Shown piece after piece: positions 24,301 to 34,592 of a stretch of DNA of 64,000 nucleotides (its first letter is position 1; every line of letters starts with the position of its first letter). The position numbers and the translations under genes were made by a program. The stretch is from contig NW_026623008.1 in NCBI RefSeq assembly GCF_023065955.2, positions 23,680,001 through 23,744,000 on the forward strand, given 5' to 3'. Origin of the DNA: Ursus arctos. Its lineage: Eukaryota; Chordata; Mammalia; Carnivora; Ursidae. The notes beneath the pieces are model-generated. The model worked only from the letters and a program-made list of their open reading frames with translations. It did no database searches and had not been told where the DNA came from.

Positions 24301-24980
24301 CCTGCCAGGCTCCGGAGCCAGGGACATGCCTGGGCTCCCCGTGGTCAGGAGTGTGGCTCTCACATACCACCCAAGCCCTTTCCCAGCACTTCACCCCAGT
24401 TTCCCAGGGGGCTGCCTCCGCCCACCGGGTTCAGGCACTAGCAGGCTGGAAAACCGGTCCGACCTGTTTGTTCTCAGCAGGTCTCAATGGGAGGGCCTGG
24501 GATGGGCTTTTCTCTCTTTTGTATGCCCAGTGAGCTGTAGTGTTAGGGAATGGGTTTCAGGCTAAGTAAAGATTCCATGGGTCTTTCTGGAGGGGAGCCC
24601 TTGGTCATCCCTGTACTCTTACGTTCTAGAAGTCACAGAAGAGGAGAAAACCAAGGAGGAGAAGCAAGAAGCCAAAGGGTGAGGAAGGAGCTTTCGGCCA
24701 TCTCCCTGGCATTGGAGCGCCAGCCCCTTTGTCCGCTAGGCTGAGGGAAGGCGCAGGGACAGCTGGTGCAGCTTACAAAGACCTCTTTCAGGGACCAGTC
24801 TGTTTGTCTCTGCAGTTCTAGGCAGAGCTAGGAAGCCCCAGCCCTCGGCAGTCACCTGGGCAGCTGGGGTCCTATAGAAGTCATTGTCCCTATGTTTTGC
24901 CTCAAGGCCTCTGGGGTGCATTATCTCATGCCAGTCTCTGCTCTCTCCACAGGGTCAAGGAGGAGGTCAAGTTGGCTTGA
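12322..24980 (+). CDS. HDAC1: Histone deacetylase 1, coding exons 3-14 (5'-partial; upstream exons outside window)
   Basis: Class I zinc-dependent lysine deacetylase, the nuclear catalytic subunit of Sin3, NuRD and CoREST complexes. Twelve GT-AG coding exons join in one frame: 12322-12439, 17823-17897, 19471-19609, 20069-20210, 21214-21306, 22502-22610, 22693-22833, 23344-23452, 23547-23677, 23957-24109, 24630-24678, 24953-24980. They give 428 residues plus a stop. With the 54 residues coded upstream this makes 482, the usual family length. On that numbering the catalytic HH pair is 140/141 (GGLHHAKK), the zinc ligands are D176, H178 and D264, and the transition-state tyrosine is Y303 (GGGGYTIRN). 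The acidic tail keeps the CK2 sites S421/S423 (EEFSDSDEE) and the SUMO consensus lysines K444 (VKTE) and K476 (VKEE). There is no frameshift or premature stop, so this is the functional gene, not a retrocopy. Against human HDAC1 as I remember it there are a few conservative changes (I245, V383, A434, Q470). Confidence 0.98.
12655..12800 (+). mobile_element. MIR, forward
   Basis: GTGGAAAAAGCACTGACCTG ... GGCAAGTCACTTTCCCTTAG ... TTGTAAAATGGACTGG is a forward MIR. Confidence 0.55.
13380..13584 (-). mobile_element. SINEC, young bear-type
   Basis: Flanked by the 15-base duplication TGAATTGAAGATCTT (13365-13379 and 13585-13599). Confidence 0.92.
13720..13850 (+). mobile_element. MIR, forward
   Basis: AGCAGCTTGGTGTTGAAGCA...TCTGCCACTTAGCTGCTGTG...AAGCAAGTCCTTAGCCTTTC is a forward MIR, interrupted by the following SINE. 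Confidence 0.55.
13850..14069 (-). mobile_element. SINEC
   Basis: Reverse copy ending CACCACCCAGGCACCCC, with imperfect TGTTTT(G/C)TCTTCTTT flanks. Confidence 0.85.
14095..14295 (+). mobile_element. SINEC
   Basis: Forward copy GGGTGCCTGGGTGGCTCAGTC...AATCTTTAAAA with the duplication AAAGGAAGA (14086-14094 and 14296-14304). Confidence 0.9.
14408..14605 (-). mobile_element. SINEC
   Basis: Reverse copy ending CCACCCAGGCATCCC, flanks (A/G)CTTTCATT(C/A)TT. Confidence 0.87.
15984..16101 (+). mobile_element. Short SINEC
   Basis: Flanked by the 15-base duplication AAAACAACCATTTCT (15969-15983 and 16102-16116). Confidence 0.9.
16620..16789 (-). mobile_element. SINEC
   Basis: Reverse copy ending CATCCAGGCGCCCC; the target duplication is poor (AGTAGTTCC / GGTAGTTTCC). 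Confidence 0.8.
16988..17190 (+). mobile_element. MIR, forward
   Basis: GTAGTAGAAAGAGCACTGGA...GGGCAGGTCACTTAATTCTC...GGGGTTGTGACAAGGACCAG is nearly the whole MIR. Confidence 0.65.
17225..17415 (+). mobile_element. MIR, forward
   Basis: A second MIR follows directly: CTCTGCTCTTTACTAGCAGT...TTCCCATTTATAAAAGACGA...GCCTTTAGCACAGCGTCTGG. Confidence 0.55.
17525..17750 (-). mobile_element. MIR, reverse
   Basis: Contains AATGAGCCAAAGCTCTGAAA and CAAAACCAGTAAGGAGAGCT in reverse MIR order, ending about 75 bases before HDAC1 exon 4. Confidence 0.55.
18333..18534 (-). mobile_element. SINEC, young bear-type
   Basis: Flanked by the 14-base duplication CTAAACCCTTTCTT (18319-18332 and 18535-18548). It is the last SINE before a SINE-free stretch of about 15.9 kb. 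Confidence 0.92.
19321..19342 (+). repeat. (GGGA)n tract, G-quadruplex-capable
   Basis: Five GGGA units in a row on the HDAC1 sense strand, 129 bases before the exon at 19471. Four or more GGG runs with one-base loops are a classic quadruplex-forming pattern. Confidence 0.8.
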
Positions 24981-25555
24981 GCACGCCTCTCCAGTTCTGG
25001 CTTCCTGCCAAGTTCCCCACCTTTCACCCACAACCCCTCAGATTTTATATTTTCTATTTCTCTGTGTATTTATATAAAAATATATTAAATATAAATATCC
25101 CCAGGGACTAGACAGGAACCAGGGCCCTGAGCCCAGGGCACAAGTTGAGTGAGCTTTTCTAGTGGCTGCCTTGCCACCTATCCTTCCCCAGTTCTTAATT
25201 TTGAACCATAACGGGTGCCGGGTCTGGAAGGCGTACTCTTAAGCAGCCATAGGACAGAATCCTAAAATGCCAAGTGCTGCTTAGTAGCTTTGGAAAGGTG
25301 CCCTTATTGAGCGTCTAGGAGTGCTGGGTCTTCAGGGACCCCCTCCCGTCATGCTCCTTAAGGTAACACCAGCCATTTTTAGATTGGTTTGGTTATCATA
25401 CCTTCCCACTGGCCCCATGTGAGCCGAGGAACTCACACTGCCTGCCCTCTAACCTCGTCCAGTTCTGCAGGTGGAGATTGGTAGTCTAGTATCCTTTTTG
25501 AGATACTATTTTCATTTTCGTGAGAATCTTTGTAATAAAAATGGTACATTTCTAC
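24981..25555 (+). other. HDAC1: HDAC1 3' untranslated region
   Basis: About 575 bases follow the HDAC1 stop codon and continue its last exon. A possible weak early signal (ATTAAA near 25,084) precedes the likely main AATAAA at 25,534-25,539. The end at about 25,555 is inferred from the usual 15-20 base distance to cleavage. Confidence 0.75.
25534..25539 (+). terminator. HDAC1 polyadenylation signal AATAAA
   Basis: A canonical AATAAA lies about 555 bases after the stop codon and is followed by T/G-rich sequence (CTGAGCTTGTCTGCTAG). It faces the MARCKSL1 signal some 240 bases away. Confidence 0.75.
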
Positions 25556-25759
25556 ATCCTCCTGAGCTTGTCTGCTAGCAGTGTCCCTGGGTTGATTTCA
25601 GCTCCACTCCCTGCCCTTCTGGGGTCCATGAGAACCTGGGCAACCCGCTGAACAAGAAAACAACCCCACAAACTTACCCCTCACCTTAATCCCTCCCTCA
25701 AGGGTTGAGGTTAACCGATCTTCTCACCCTACCCCCAGAAGACCACTCATTAAAAAGCA

Positions 25760-26532
25760 CTACTAAAGGGACGACATTTATTCCTTTTCCAAATGTTACA
25801 GTAAAACCAGGTGGAAGAGAATGGTTTTAGCAGTTAGAAAAAAAAAAAAAAAGTACAAATCTGGGGTTTGGCCATTAAAAGTTATTTACAACAATGGGAG
25901 GGGAAAAAAAAGACAACAAGAAGTTGTTTCACATTACAGACCTCCCCCCCCACCCCAAAGCCTAATACTTGCTTACCAAGTCAAAAAAGAGACACAGTCG
26001 ATTCACAAGCCGGAGGTTTGAACTTGAGTAAGACATTTATAAAAACCTAGACAGGGGCAGTGTCCTCCCCAGCCCAGGTGCCACTAGGCACAGCACAAGA
26101 GACTAAAAACTCAACAGGGGGGAAGGCTGGACACTCAGGGTTTGGGAGTGTAGGCACCCCACATCTGGCTCAGGGATTTGGGGAGTAGAGTAAACAAAAC
26201 CTACTTGGAAAAGAATTGGGGAAGAAAACCAGCAATTGCCTTCTGCAGGGCTGGGGACAGGAGAGGTAGGGCCAGGGGCAGGAGCATTTCACATCACTAA
26301 CCTAACTTGGGAAACTGCAAGGGACCATCTTCAACCGGCCTTAAGAGGAAGGCCAGATGGATGATGGGAGAATCCACAGGAGGGAAAAGGAGAGGGAACG
26401 TGGCTGGGAGGGGGCAACAGCCCCTTCCTTTCTGGGCACAGGAAGGCAGCCAGGGCACCAGGTCCAGGCAGTGACCTCACAAGGACAGCACAGTTTTTGC
26501 AGCTTAGAGATCACCCACCTGCCCCCACCCAG
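25760..26532 (-). other. MARCKSL1: MARCKSL1 3' untranslated region
   Basis: Non-coding continuation of MARCKSL1 exon 2 from its TAG stop to the inferred cleavage site. It is AT-rich towards the distal end, with no transposable element, as expected for a conserved 3'UTR of this gene. The extent is inferred from the AATAAA. Confidence 0.7.
25777..25782 (-). terminator. MARCKSL1 polyadenylation signal (AATAAA on minus)
   Basis: TTTATT on the plus strand reads AATAAA for the minus-strand gene. It sits about 750 bases after the MARCKSL1 stop, which implies cleavage near 25,760. Confidence 0.75.
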
Positions 26533-27965
26533 CTACTCATTCTGCTCGCTGGCAGGTGTAGGGCCACTCTCCGGCCCCGAGGGAGTGGACGGCTCTGCAG
26601 CCTGGGGCCCTGCCTCTTCTTCTCTGTCTCCTCCTTTGGAGGCAGCACTAGCCTCTGCCCCCTTGGCCTGGGGCTCCTGGCTCTCAGGGGTGGCAACAGC
26701 CTTCCCTTCCTGGGCTGTGCCTTCCTCGCCGCAGGCACCGATCTCCCCCTGCTCCTGCTCTTCCTCTGTGGGTGAGGAGGCAGACGAATCACCCCCACCC
26801 TCCTTCCGATTTCTCTTGAAGGACAGACCACTCAATTTGAAAGGCTTCTTGAAAGAGAATTTCTTCTTTTTCTTGGGGGTCTCCTTGGCAGGGGCATCCC
26901 CCTTGACCTCAGCGCCCTGGCTAGGGGGTGCTGGCTCGATGGCATCGCCAGTGGCCCCGGCTGCCTCCTCTGTTCCGTTCACGGGGGGCGACTCCCCTTC
27001 ACCCTTGGGGGATAAGTCTCCATTGCTTTTCACGTGGCCATTCTCCTGCAGGGCAGAGGAGACAGCAGTGAGGGTCGGGCCTCTACCCCGTCCTCCCCCA
27101 GCCCGCCCCTGACCTCTTCCCGGCAATGCGATCCCGACTCTAATGCAACCCAGGAGGTTGGTTGTAGCCTCACCCACACCGGGATCCCGTCAAACATCTC
27201 CCTCCTGTCCTCACGAGCGCGCGGGGGCCGAGCGCGCAGAGGCCGCGGCCGGCAGGAGGCGCTGGGGTCCCGTGGCCCCCCACCCATCTCCCCCGGGGCG
27301 CGCTCTCCATTCGGCGGGGACCCGCTCGCGGCCACCGATCCCCGGCGGGCGGGCGAGCCCAGTAAGCCGACATCGGGCGGGAAGCCGCCCCGGGGCGCTC
27401 TTCTCCGAACCTGGACGGCCCATTTTCCCAGCCTCCCGCTTTGTGTAAACGGCCCCCCACCCACCTCTCCCCACATCTCGACTCCCCACTAAAAAAACGC
27501 TGTAAGCCACCGAGGTCGGGTCTGCGGGTGAAGTGCCCTCCCCCCCCTCCCGGGCACCCGCCCCGCGGCCCCTGGGCGCCCCCTTGGCGCGGCCCGGCAG
27601 CGCCTTTGTTCCCCGCGCGGCACTCGGGGCGGCCGGGGGGCAGCGCCGGGGGCCGGGGCCGCAAACAAAGAAGGCGGCGGGGCCGGGCCGGCGCCCCCTC
27701 CCCGCCCCTCCCCTCGCTTCGCCCGCGGGGGCTGCGGCGCCGAGAACAAAGGGACCGGGCGGGGGAGGGGGCGCCGCGTGTCCCGGGCCGGACAAAGCGC
27801 GCGGCCCCGGCCCAGGGCCCCAGAGGGGGCGAGGTGTGGGAGGAGGGGGCCAAGTCGGGCCGTGCCGTGCGCACCCACCTGTCCGTTGGCCTTAGCAGGG
27901 GAAGCGCCTGCTGCCTCCTCGGCGGTCACGTCGCCCCGGGGAGCCTTGGAGCTCTGGCTGCCCAT
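26533..27965 (-). CDS. MARCKSL1: MARCKS-like protein 1 (MacMARCKS/MRP), two coding exons
   Basis: Myristoylated, PKC-regulated protein that links the plasma membrane to actin and calmodulin. Coding exon 1 is 27879-27965 (29 codons) and exon 2 is 27045 down to 26533, joined by a phase-0 intron (CAG/GTGGGT donor, CTGCAG acceptor). Together they give 199 residues; human has 195, and the extra residues are near KGGDRE in the acidic C-terminal half. The start MGSQSSK is the N-myristoylation signal. The basic effector domain, about residues 87-110 (KKKKKFSFKKPFK then LSGLSFKRNRK), carries the PKC serines S93, S101 and S104 and overlaps the calmodulin and PIP2 binding site. The rest is Glu/Ala/Pro-rich and disordered. 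It is convergent with HDAC1. The intact frame and the intron rule out a retrocopy. Confidence 0.97.
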
Positions 27966-28260
27966 GATGGGGGGTCTGCTGGGGGGCGCCCGGGGCCGCC
28001 CCGGGCTAGCGCCGCAGGGGATAGTTCGGCCGGGTCGGCCTGGCCGGCGGAGGGGTGGGGCTCGCGCTTGAGGGGGAGGGGTATGGGGGGGGAACCGAGC
28101 TGCACCCCCTCTCGGCGCCCGACCCGCTAGCTACGCCCGCCACCGTTCCGCTCCGCGCCAGAATGCCGCCCGCCGCCCGCCGAGCTGCCTTATATATGCG
28201 CCCCGAGCTCGGGGCGGGGCCGGACATTTAAATGAGCGCCCAATCGAGGAGCAGAGGCGG
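27150..28260 (-). promoter_or_regulatory. CpG-island promoter of MARCKSL1
   Basis: A dense GC/CpG block with many GC boxes covers MARCKSL1 exon 1 and the start of its intron. It ends abruptly around 28,260. Long open frames on both strands here are by-products of the low A/T content. Confidence 0.85.
28189..28197 (-). promoter_or_regulatory. TATA box of MARCKSL1 (TATATAAGG on minus)
   Basis: The plus strand reads CCTTATATA, a near-perfect TATA box for the minus strand, embedded in the CpG island 224 bases upstream of the MARCKSL1 ATG. It predicts a transcription start near 28,160 and a 5'UTR of roughly 195 bases. A CCAAT-type motif lies just upstream at about 28,240. Confidence 0.7.
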
Positions 28261-30399
28261 GCTCAGGTCCGGGGCCCCACTGGCGCAGTGGGCGACGCTG
28301 GCGGTCTGGTACCCCCCAGCCTACTCGCCTACCCCGGACGGGTGGGGTCCAACGTGGAAAGGGGAGAGGCGGGTCGTTCAGCGAGCTGGGCAGAGCGGGG
28401 CTCCTTGAGGAAAGGGAGAGCAACCATTCCCTCCTCTCACCGCCCACCCCCAGGGTGGACGCCCCAGCACCTGGAGTGGCCCCCAACGCCTTGGTTCTGC
28501 ACTGACAGCTGCTGTCAATCTCCCCCTAGAACTCTTCGAAGGGCTCACATGCCCAGACTCGTCAGAGGGCTGGTCCTGAGTTATGCTCAGGAGAATGTGG
28601 TCATAGAAGCCTCAGGGCCCCGCGCTGGGTCTGCGCCCCCTCAGGCCTGGAGACCCGTCACAGGTCCCACCCACGTCCCTGCCTGCCTGCCCTGGTCAGC
28701 CTGGGGGGTCTGGCCCGCTGCGGAGTCACTCTGGTCAGACTGGTGAGGCCCGCCCCTCCTCTCTCCTCCCAGCCCCTTGTCAGCCAGTCGCACGGAGCCC
28801 CCACAAACCAGTTCACCCTTAGTCCCTCCTGCCCCCAGCCTGGACCCGTTACAAAGCCCGGGCTAGGGCGGTCCTGTGACCTTGAAGGGCTTCTCCATCC
28901 CCCATGTGAAAGCTGAAGAGTCTGAGGCTCAGAGACGTTGACATAACCTGTCTGACTTGCCAGATGCTCTCCCCCTACAACTGCTCCCCCACATCAGGGC
29001 TCCCCAAGCAGGCAGAGGAACTCCAGGAGGGAATTCAACAAAACTTTAAACACTCCAGTGGAGGGGTGGGACATCACCAAGGCTCCTGGGACAGCCCCTT
29101 AAGGACAGCCCCCAGGGCTGCCCAGCCCAGCCTCCTACCCCGCCTGAGAGTCAGGGAGCCTGGAGGCAGCAGCAGAGAGCCTGTGGCTGGAGACCCTCCA
29201 GCTCTGGTCCTCTGCCACTTCCCCTTCCCCTGGTATGGACAGGTCTGTGGGAACCCCCGAGTCCTGACTGGCCCCGGATGTGTGTGTCCGGTTGCCTGCC
29301 CTCAGCCCCCAGGAGGAAGGGGACGGGGGCTGGAGGAAGGAAAGCGTTGCAAAAGCAAGGCTGTGTCCTGGACAGCTCAGCACGTCCCTCCCTCCCTCCT
29401 TCCCTCCTACGGGTAAGGCCTCCTGGGAGGCCTGAGGCTGTGAGGTGTGGAGACACCCCAGGGCCTGAGAAATCAGGAACTCCCCACAGATCCGACCACA
29501 GAGGGGCGGAGGAGGGCTGAGGTGGCACCTACATTCAGCCCTCACCCCTGTAGCCTCCAGCCTCACCCCTACTCTGCAGCTACAGAAGACTCGCAGCTTC
29601 ATTAACACTCGGCCGCCCCCCACCCCCATTTTCCAGACTGGGACCCTGAAGTTTGGAAAGGGAAAGGGACACTTCCAAGGGCACACAGCAGATGCCAGTA
29701 ACTGAGAGTGAGAGGGGGTTTTGGAAAGACCTACTAAAATAAGGGGGGTGCAGTGAGGAAGCCCTGGAAAAATTCTCCATTGCGATCTGGGACTGCCTGG
29801 CCAGAGTGGGAGGGGGACCAGCTTTGGGAGAGGAGGGGCACCACGCCCCACTGCTGCTCACTGACAGAACGGTGCCTTCACCCGCTGCCACTAAGGGACG
29901 GACTTGGTGACCTGCATCTCTGTCTCGACCACAATAGGGAGCCCACAATGCTGCCAGGCGCTGCCCGCACCGGCTGGCAGGGCTCGGATGGAGGGTGCGC
30001 AAGAACTGGAGGGTTTGGGGTCAGAGGTTAAGAGCAGATCCCAAGCGTCCGGACTTCCAGGCTCTGCACTGAGGGGCTGACAGGCAAATCCCAGGAGGAC
30101 AGAGGAACATCAGGACCCTGAGTTTCCAGAGCCCCAGAGGGAGCCTGGGCCACGGGGGAGCTCTGCCTCTCCCACCAGACATCGCTGGAGGCTGGGGAAG
30201 GGTCGTCTGGGAGCCCAGTCCCTCAGTAAATCCAGGTCCCAGCAGAATCTGGCTTCTGGAAGAGGCGAGAGGCTTCGGATGCTGTGGGAGTGAGGGGCTG
30301 GTACAACAGCCCCCACGGCCTCCTCCGTCCACGCTGTGGCTCCTTCCTCCCCAGCTGCTGCCAGGCCAGACAATGCGCCCATTGTTCTGTGTCTCCAGG

Positions 30400-30720
30400 G
30401 GCCTGTGTGCAACTGTGTGTGTCTGTTTCTCTCTGTGTGTGACTCTGTATTGCTCTGTATCTGTCTGTGTGTGAGAGACTTTGTGACTCTGTGTGTGTGT
30501 GTGTGACCAGGTGTGCGTGTTTGTGGTTGTGTGAGCCTGCATCTTTGTTTAGCTGTGTGTATTCAGGGTGAGAGAGAGAGGCGTGGTGCTCTGGGCACCT
30601 CTGAGATTTTCTGGGTGTGTGCCTGCCTGTCCTTGAGATTGTGTGTTGTGACCGTGTCGCCTGTGATTGGGTGTATGCGTGTGTGTCTGTGTGAGAGAAT
30701 ATCTATGAGCGTGTGGACGA
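30400..30720. repeat. Degenerate (TG)n-rich region
   Basis: Interrupted TG/TGTC repeats including (TG)9-type runs around 30,491-30,505. Open frames here are low complexity. Confidence 0.7.
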
Positions 30721-32369
30721 ACAAGTAGCTATTTGGTGTTTGTGGGAGTGTTGGCTATGTGTGCCTCAGTGGGTCACGGAGGCTGTGGTGGTCAGAACCT
30801 CTCAGGTATGCGCTGTTGCCAGGACAGAGTGGCAAGGGAAGGAGGATGGGAAGGACAAGGTCACGCTGGGATGGACGGGGGAAGGGCAGCTGTAGAGACT
30901 AGAACCCCCATGTTTTCACACAGATCCCCCTGTCTGTCCCAGGACTCCAGTGAGGCGTCAGCCCCTCGCCCCGGCCTGAGGTGCTCCTAGCCTCCCTGGA
31001 TGGAAGGGAATAAGTTTCCTTGGCAGGTAGCCCAGGACCTCAGGAGAGCCATAGGGTGGGGCAGAAGGTGGGGGGAAGGCAGAAGAGAACGTGGCCCCCA
31101 TAAAGGAGGTTCGTGTGCACTTTGAGGTCTCCGAGGGGGCCCTGTGGTAGCGATGAGATTAGATACCAGGTGAGCGGTGAGTGGGCAATAGCTCGTCAGA
31201 GATGGGGGTGGGCCTTCCTCGCAAAGGGACCAGCACGTGCACAGGCCTGGAGAGGGGAAGAGACGTCAGAGGATGGCTAGGTCCCAATGGAGACCTCAGG
31301 TATGGTGACTTGGCATGGCCTGGCTCCCAGCCCCAGCCACCCCATCTCCTTCTGGGGAGCGTCAGCTGGACCAAGAGACCTTAGTTTTGGCCCGTCTGGC
31401 CTCCTGCTCTGTAACGGTGAGCTAGTCCTCTCCCTGGGGCCTCAGTTTGCTGGTCTGTGTAGTGACCATGGGCTCCATGATTCATACTCACGAAGACGAG
31501 AGTTCCTCTTTCTGCTCACAAGTGGCAGAGCACCAGCTGTGAGTCATGCGGGGCCCCTGCCCTCAGGGGTTTCCCATCTAGGGGGAGAGACTGGCAGTGC
31601 CTTAAGGGGAGAAGAAGAGCCAGACGGGGGTCAGCTAAGGGCCCTGTAGGCTGCACAAAGGAGGGGCACATGCACGGGCCAGGGATGGAGGAAAAGTTTA
31701 GAACAGGATGAAGTGGGAACAGCAAATGGTCTGTGTGAGGGTGGAGGTGGAGGGACAGGCCTAATCTGGAGCAAGGTTTGGAGACAGGATCCCTAGGACT
31801 CCCTGACTGGCTGGTGCAGGGTTGGGAGGGTGTTGGGAGAAGGGAGAGACCATGTTGTTGCCGCATTTCTTTTGTGGGTGACAGCTGGCCAAGTGGATCC
31901 ATGGACTGAGACAGGAAAACGGAGGGAAAGAGAATTTGGAGATTGGGGGGGGTCTTGCTGAATTGAGCCTTGTTGAATCTGAGGTGCCCAGGGAACATTC
32001 GGGAGCACATCCAGGAGGCAGCGCATAGACATGCCATCAGATCATGTTTCCTGAGCCAAAGACCAGGGCCCAAAATCTGGCTAGTGACCTCACAGGGACA
32101 ACAGACCGTAGGTTTTAAGTCAGAAGTGACCCCAGGAAATCTGGGCCTCTGGATGCTGCTAGCTGAAGGGAAGGGGAGCCAAGCTGTGCGTGAGTTCACC
32201 CAGGAAGGCCCCAGGCAGCGAGGAGTGCTACCATTGGAGGGGCAGGCAGCAGGCAGGGACCCCGGGAAGGAGTCTGGGAGGGAGCCAGCAGAGAGGGGGA
32301 GGAAAAACCCCAGAGCACAGAATCATGGAGATCCTTGACCACTGGGGAGAGTTCTGAAAAGGCAGGAAT

Positions 32370-32560
32370 GACCACTGACAACAATAATCATAGTTGCTAG
32401 CGTTGCTTACACGCCGATCGTATGCCAAGCCCTGTGCCAACTGCTTTCCATACCTTATCTCGTGACCTGCTGACATGTGTCCCCTCATTGTTCCCGTTTG
32501 TGGAGGAGGAAACAAGCCCAGTGGGGCGGAGGGTTTCTGCAAGCAGAAGAGGTGGAGGTC
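32370..32560 (-). mobile_element. MIR, reverse
   Basis: ACAACAATAATCATAGTTGC, TATGCCAAGCCCTGTGCCAA and CTTATCTCGTGACCTGCTGA read as reverse MIR. Confidence 0.5.
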
Positions 32561-34440
32561 AGAACTAGCAGAAAGTGGTTTTCGGGATCTCGGGGGAGCA
32601 GAGCAGTGCTAGGTTTGGCCAGAGGCATTCGCAAACGGCTCGATGCTTCGAGTTGTGAGGAGCACGGAGAGTGTCAGCGGGGAGAGGCCAGGCGGCCACG
32701 GGCTGGGGACCCCAGGGACTCGACTCCCCAGCATCCTGGGTACATCGGGTTCTGGTTTAGTTGTCAGCAGACCCCAGGTCCACAGCCTCCCTGCCAGTCA
32801 CGGGCCTTGAACCTGGGGCTGGATCCTGGGGCACGTTAGGGGCTCTTCGCTAGGACCCACCATCCAGCCGGTCACCAAATCACAGGGATTCCGTAGGTTC
32901 CTTTTCAAAATTTTAGGCCGGTCAGCCCTCCTGTTTCTTCCTTCCCCTCCCTCTTCCCTTGGTCTCTGTGAATGAGCATGTGCGCGTGTGTGCACGCGTG
33001 CGTGCGTGCGTGGGGTGGGGTGGTTGTGTAACCTGGCCAGGGCCCAGTCACTAACAGAGCTGTCTCTCTGGGGCTCAATTTCCCCAATAGCCAAGAGGTG
33101 TGTCATCGGCTCACCTGCCTATCTCCCCCAGGCTCGATGAGGTCACCAGAAATTCAACCCGGGTGCCCTGGGCTGCCCGAGCCTCTCCCTTCCCCCTTCC
33201 CTCCCCTCTTCCCAACTTTCAGTTTCTGTTCAGATCCTGGGTGCCACTGGGGAAGAGGCAGCCAAATGGCTGGAACGTGGATTGCTTACAACTTTCCAAC
33301 CCCAAATCCCCCCTCTGGGGCAGTCCCTTTAAAAGGGAAACTGAAACCCTGTCCGAGTCCAGTCCCCAGTCCCACCCTTTCCTCTCCACACTGCTCGGAC
33401 CCCTCACTTCTCCCATTCAGCCTCTTCCTCCAAATGATCTGGACCCACCTTGCAGCTTTGTGGCCCCCCCCGGCCTCCCAATGCGCACCCCGTAAAACGA
33501 GGACGCTGGCTGCCACTTGAGGCTGTGGCAAGGGCTCAGCGAGGTGTTGTTGTGTTGAGGCGATCGTGGTGACGAGGCATCCTGTCCTAGCTGTGTGGCT
33601 GTAGGCCCTCTCTGAGCCTCAGTGTCCTCCCCTGTAAAGTAGGAAGATAATAGCCAGGTCTGGGGCTGATTGTGAGGTAAATGAGCGGGTGCCAGCAAGT
33701 GAAGCCCTTCCCCCCATCACCTGAGGCGCAGAGCACTTGGGGAGCAGCCAGCGACATTCCCGGGCAACCGAGTGACATGCTGGGCAAGAACGTGGCACAA
33801 ACTTGACACTCAACGGTGTGCCCACTCCTTTCCCGGCCTGGGGGGAAGAGGCAGGAGGCCAGGAGCTCCCTGAGACGACCTTGCGCCCCCTCCCTCAACT
33901 CTCTTCTGGGGCGGGTGGTAGAGGGACTGACCGGGCTGTTCTCAGGATGCTGAATTATTCAGGGGGGAATTTATTTGGCTCAATCAATTCCTTACACGGG
34001 AAAGGGGTCTGTCTCTCCCCAGAACCCTGAGGATTCTCACCCTCTCCTCTTGCAACCCCAGAAGTGTCCCACTGGGACCTCCTCGTGGTGACTTTTCCTA
34101 GAAAGACATGCTAGGAAGCCCCCTGCCCCAATACATCTGTCTGTCCCCTCCTAGCCTCTCCTCAAATTCTCCTTCCCTCCTGTCTGCACAGGGGGGCCTG
34201 GTATCCTGGTGACTCTCCCTGAGCACTCCAGGTCGTGCCTCAGAGAGAGCAAGCTTGCGGCCTCATCTCCCCTCTTTTTCCCGACCTCACTGAACTTTGA
34301 CTACTGGCTTTTCAGTGCCTCAGAGTGTTGAGCTTCTTCCGCCTCAGGGCCTTTGAACAAGCTGCTCCCTCTGCCTAGAATGCCTCTCTCCACTTCTCTA
34401 CTTGCTGAATTTCTACTCTTCTCTCTCTCTCTCTCTCTCT

Positions 34441-34592
34441 TTTTTTTTTTTTTGAGACTTTATTTATTTGAGACAGAGAGAGAGCACGAGGCAGGGAGGG
34501 GGCAGTGGGGGACAAGCAGACTCCCCTCTGAGCAGGGAGCCAGATGCAGGGCTTGATGCAGGGCTTAACTGACTGAGCCACCCAGGCGCCCC
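34441..34592 (-). mobile_element. SINEC, shortened
   Basis: Reverse copy with T-tail after a (CT)n run and head GAGCCACCCAGGCGCCCC; it sits in L2-like sequence. Confidence 0.85.

Noticed and set aside
26357..27112. 251-codon plus-strand frame
   Set aside because: Antisense shadow of MARCKSL1 exon 2.
27441..28130. 229-codon plus-strand frame opposite MARCKSL1 exon 1 and its promoter
   Set aside because: Stop-poor because the island is nearly free of A/T; it overlaps a well-supported gene and TATA box on the other strand.
29135..29851. 238-codon minus-strand frame between MARCKSL1 and the candidate gene
   Set aside because: No recognisable domain, no splice context, low-complexity Pro/Ser/Gly content, and alternative frames equally open.
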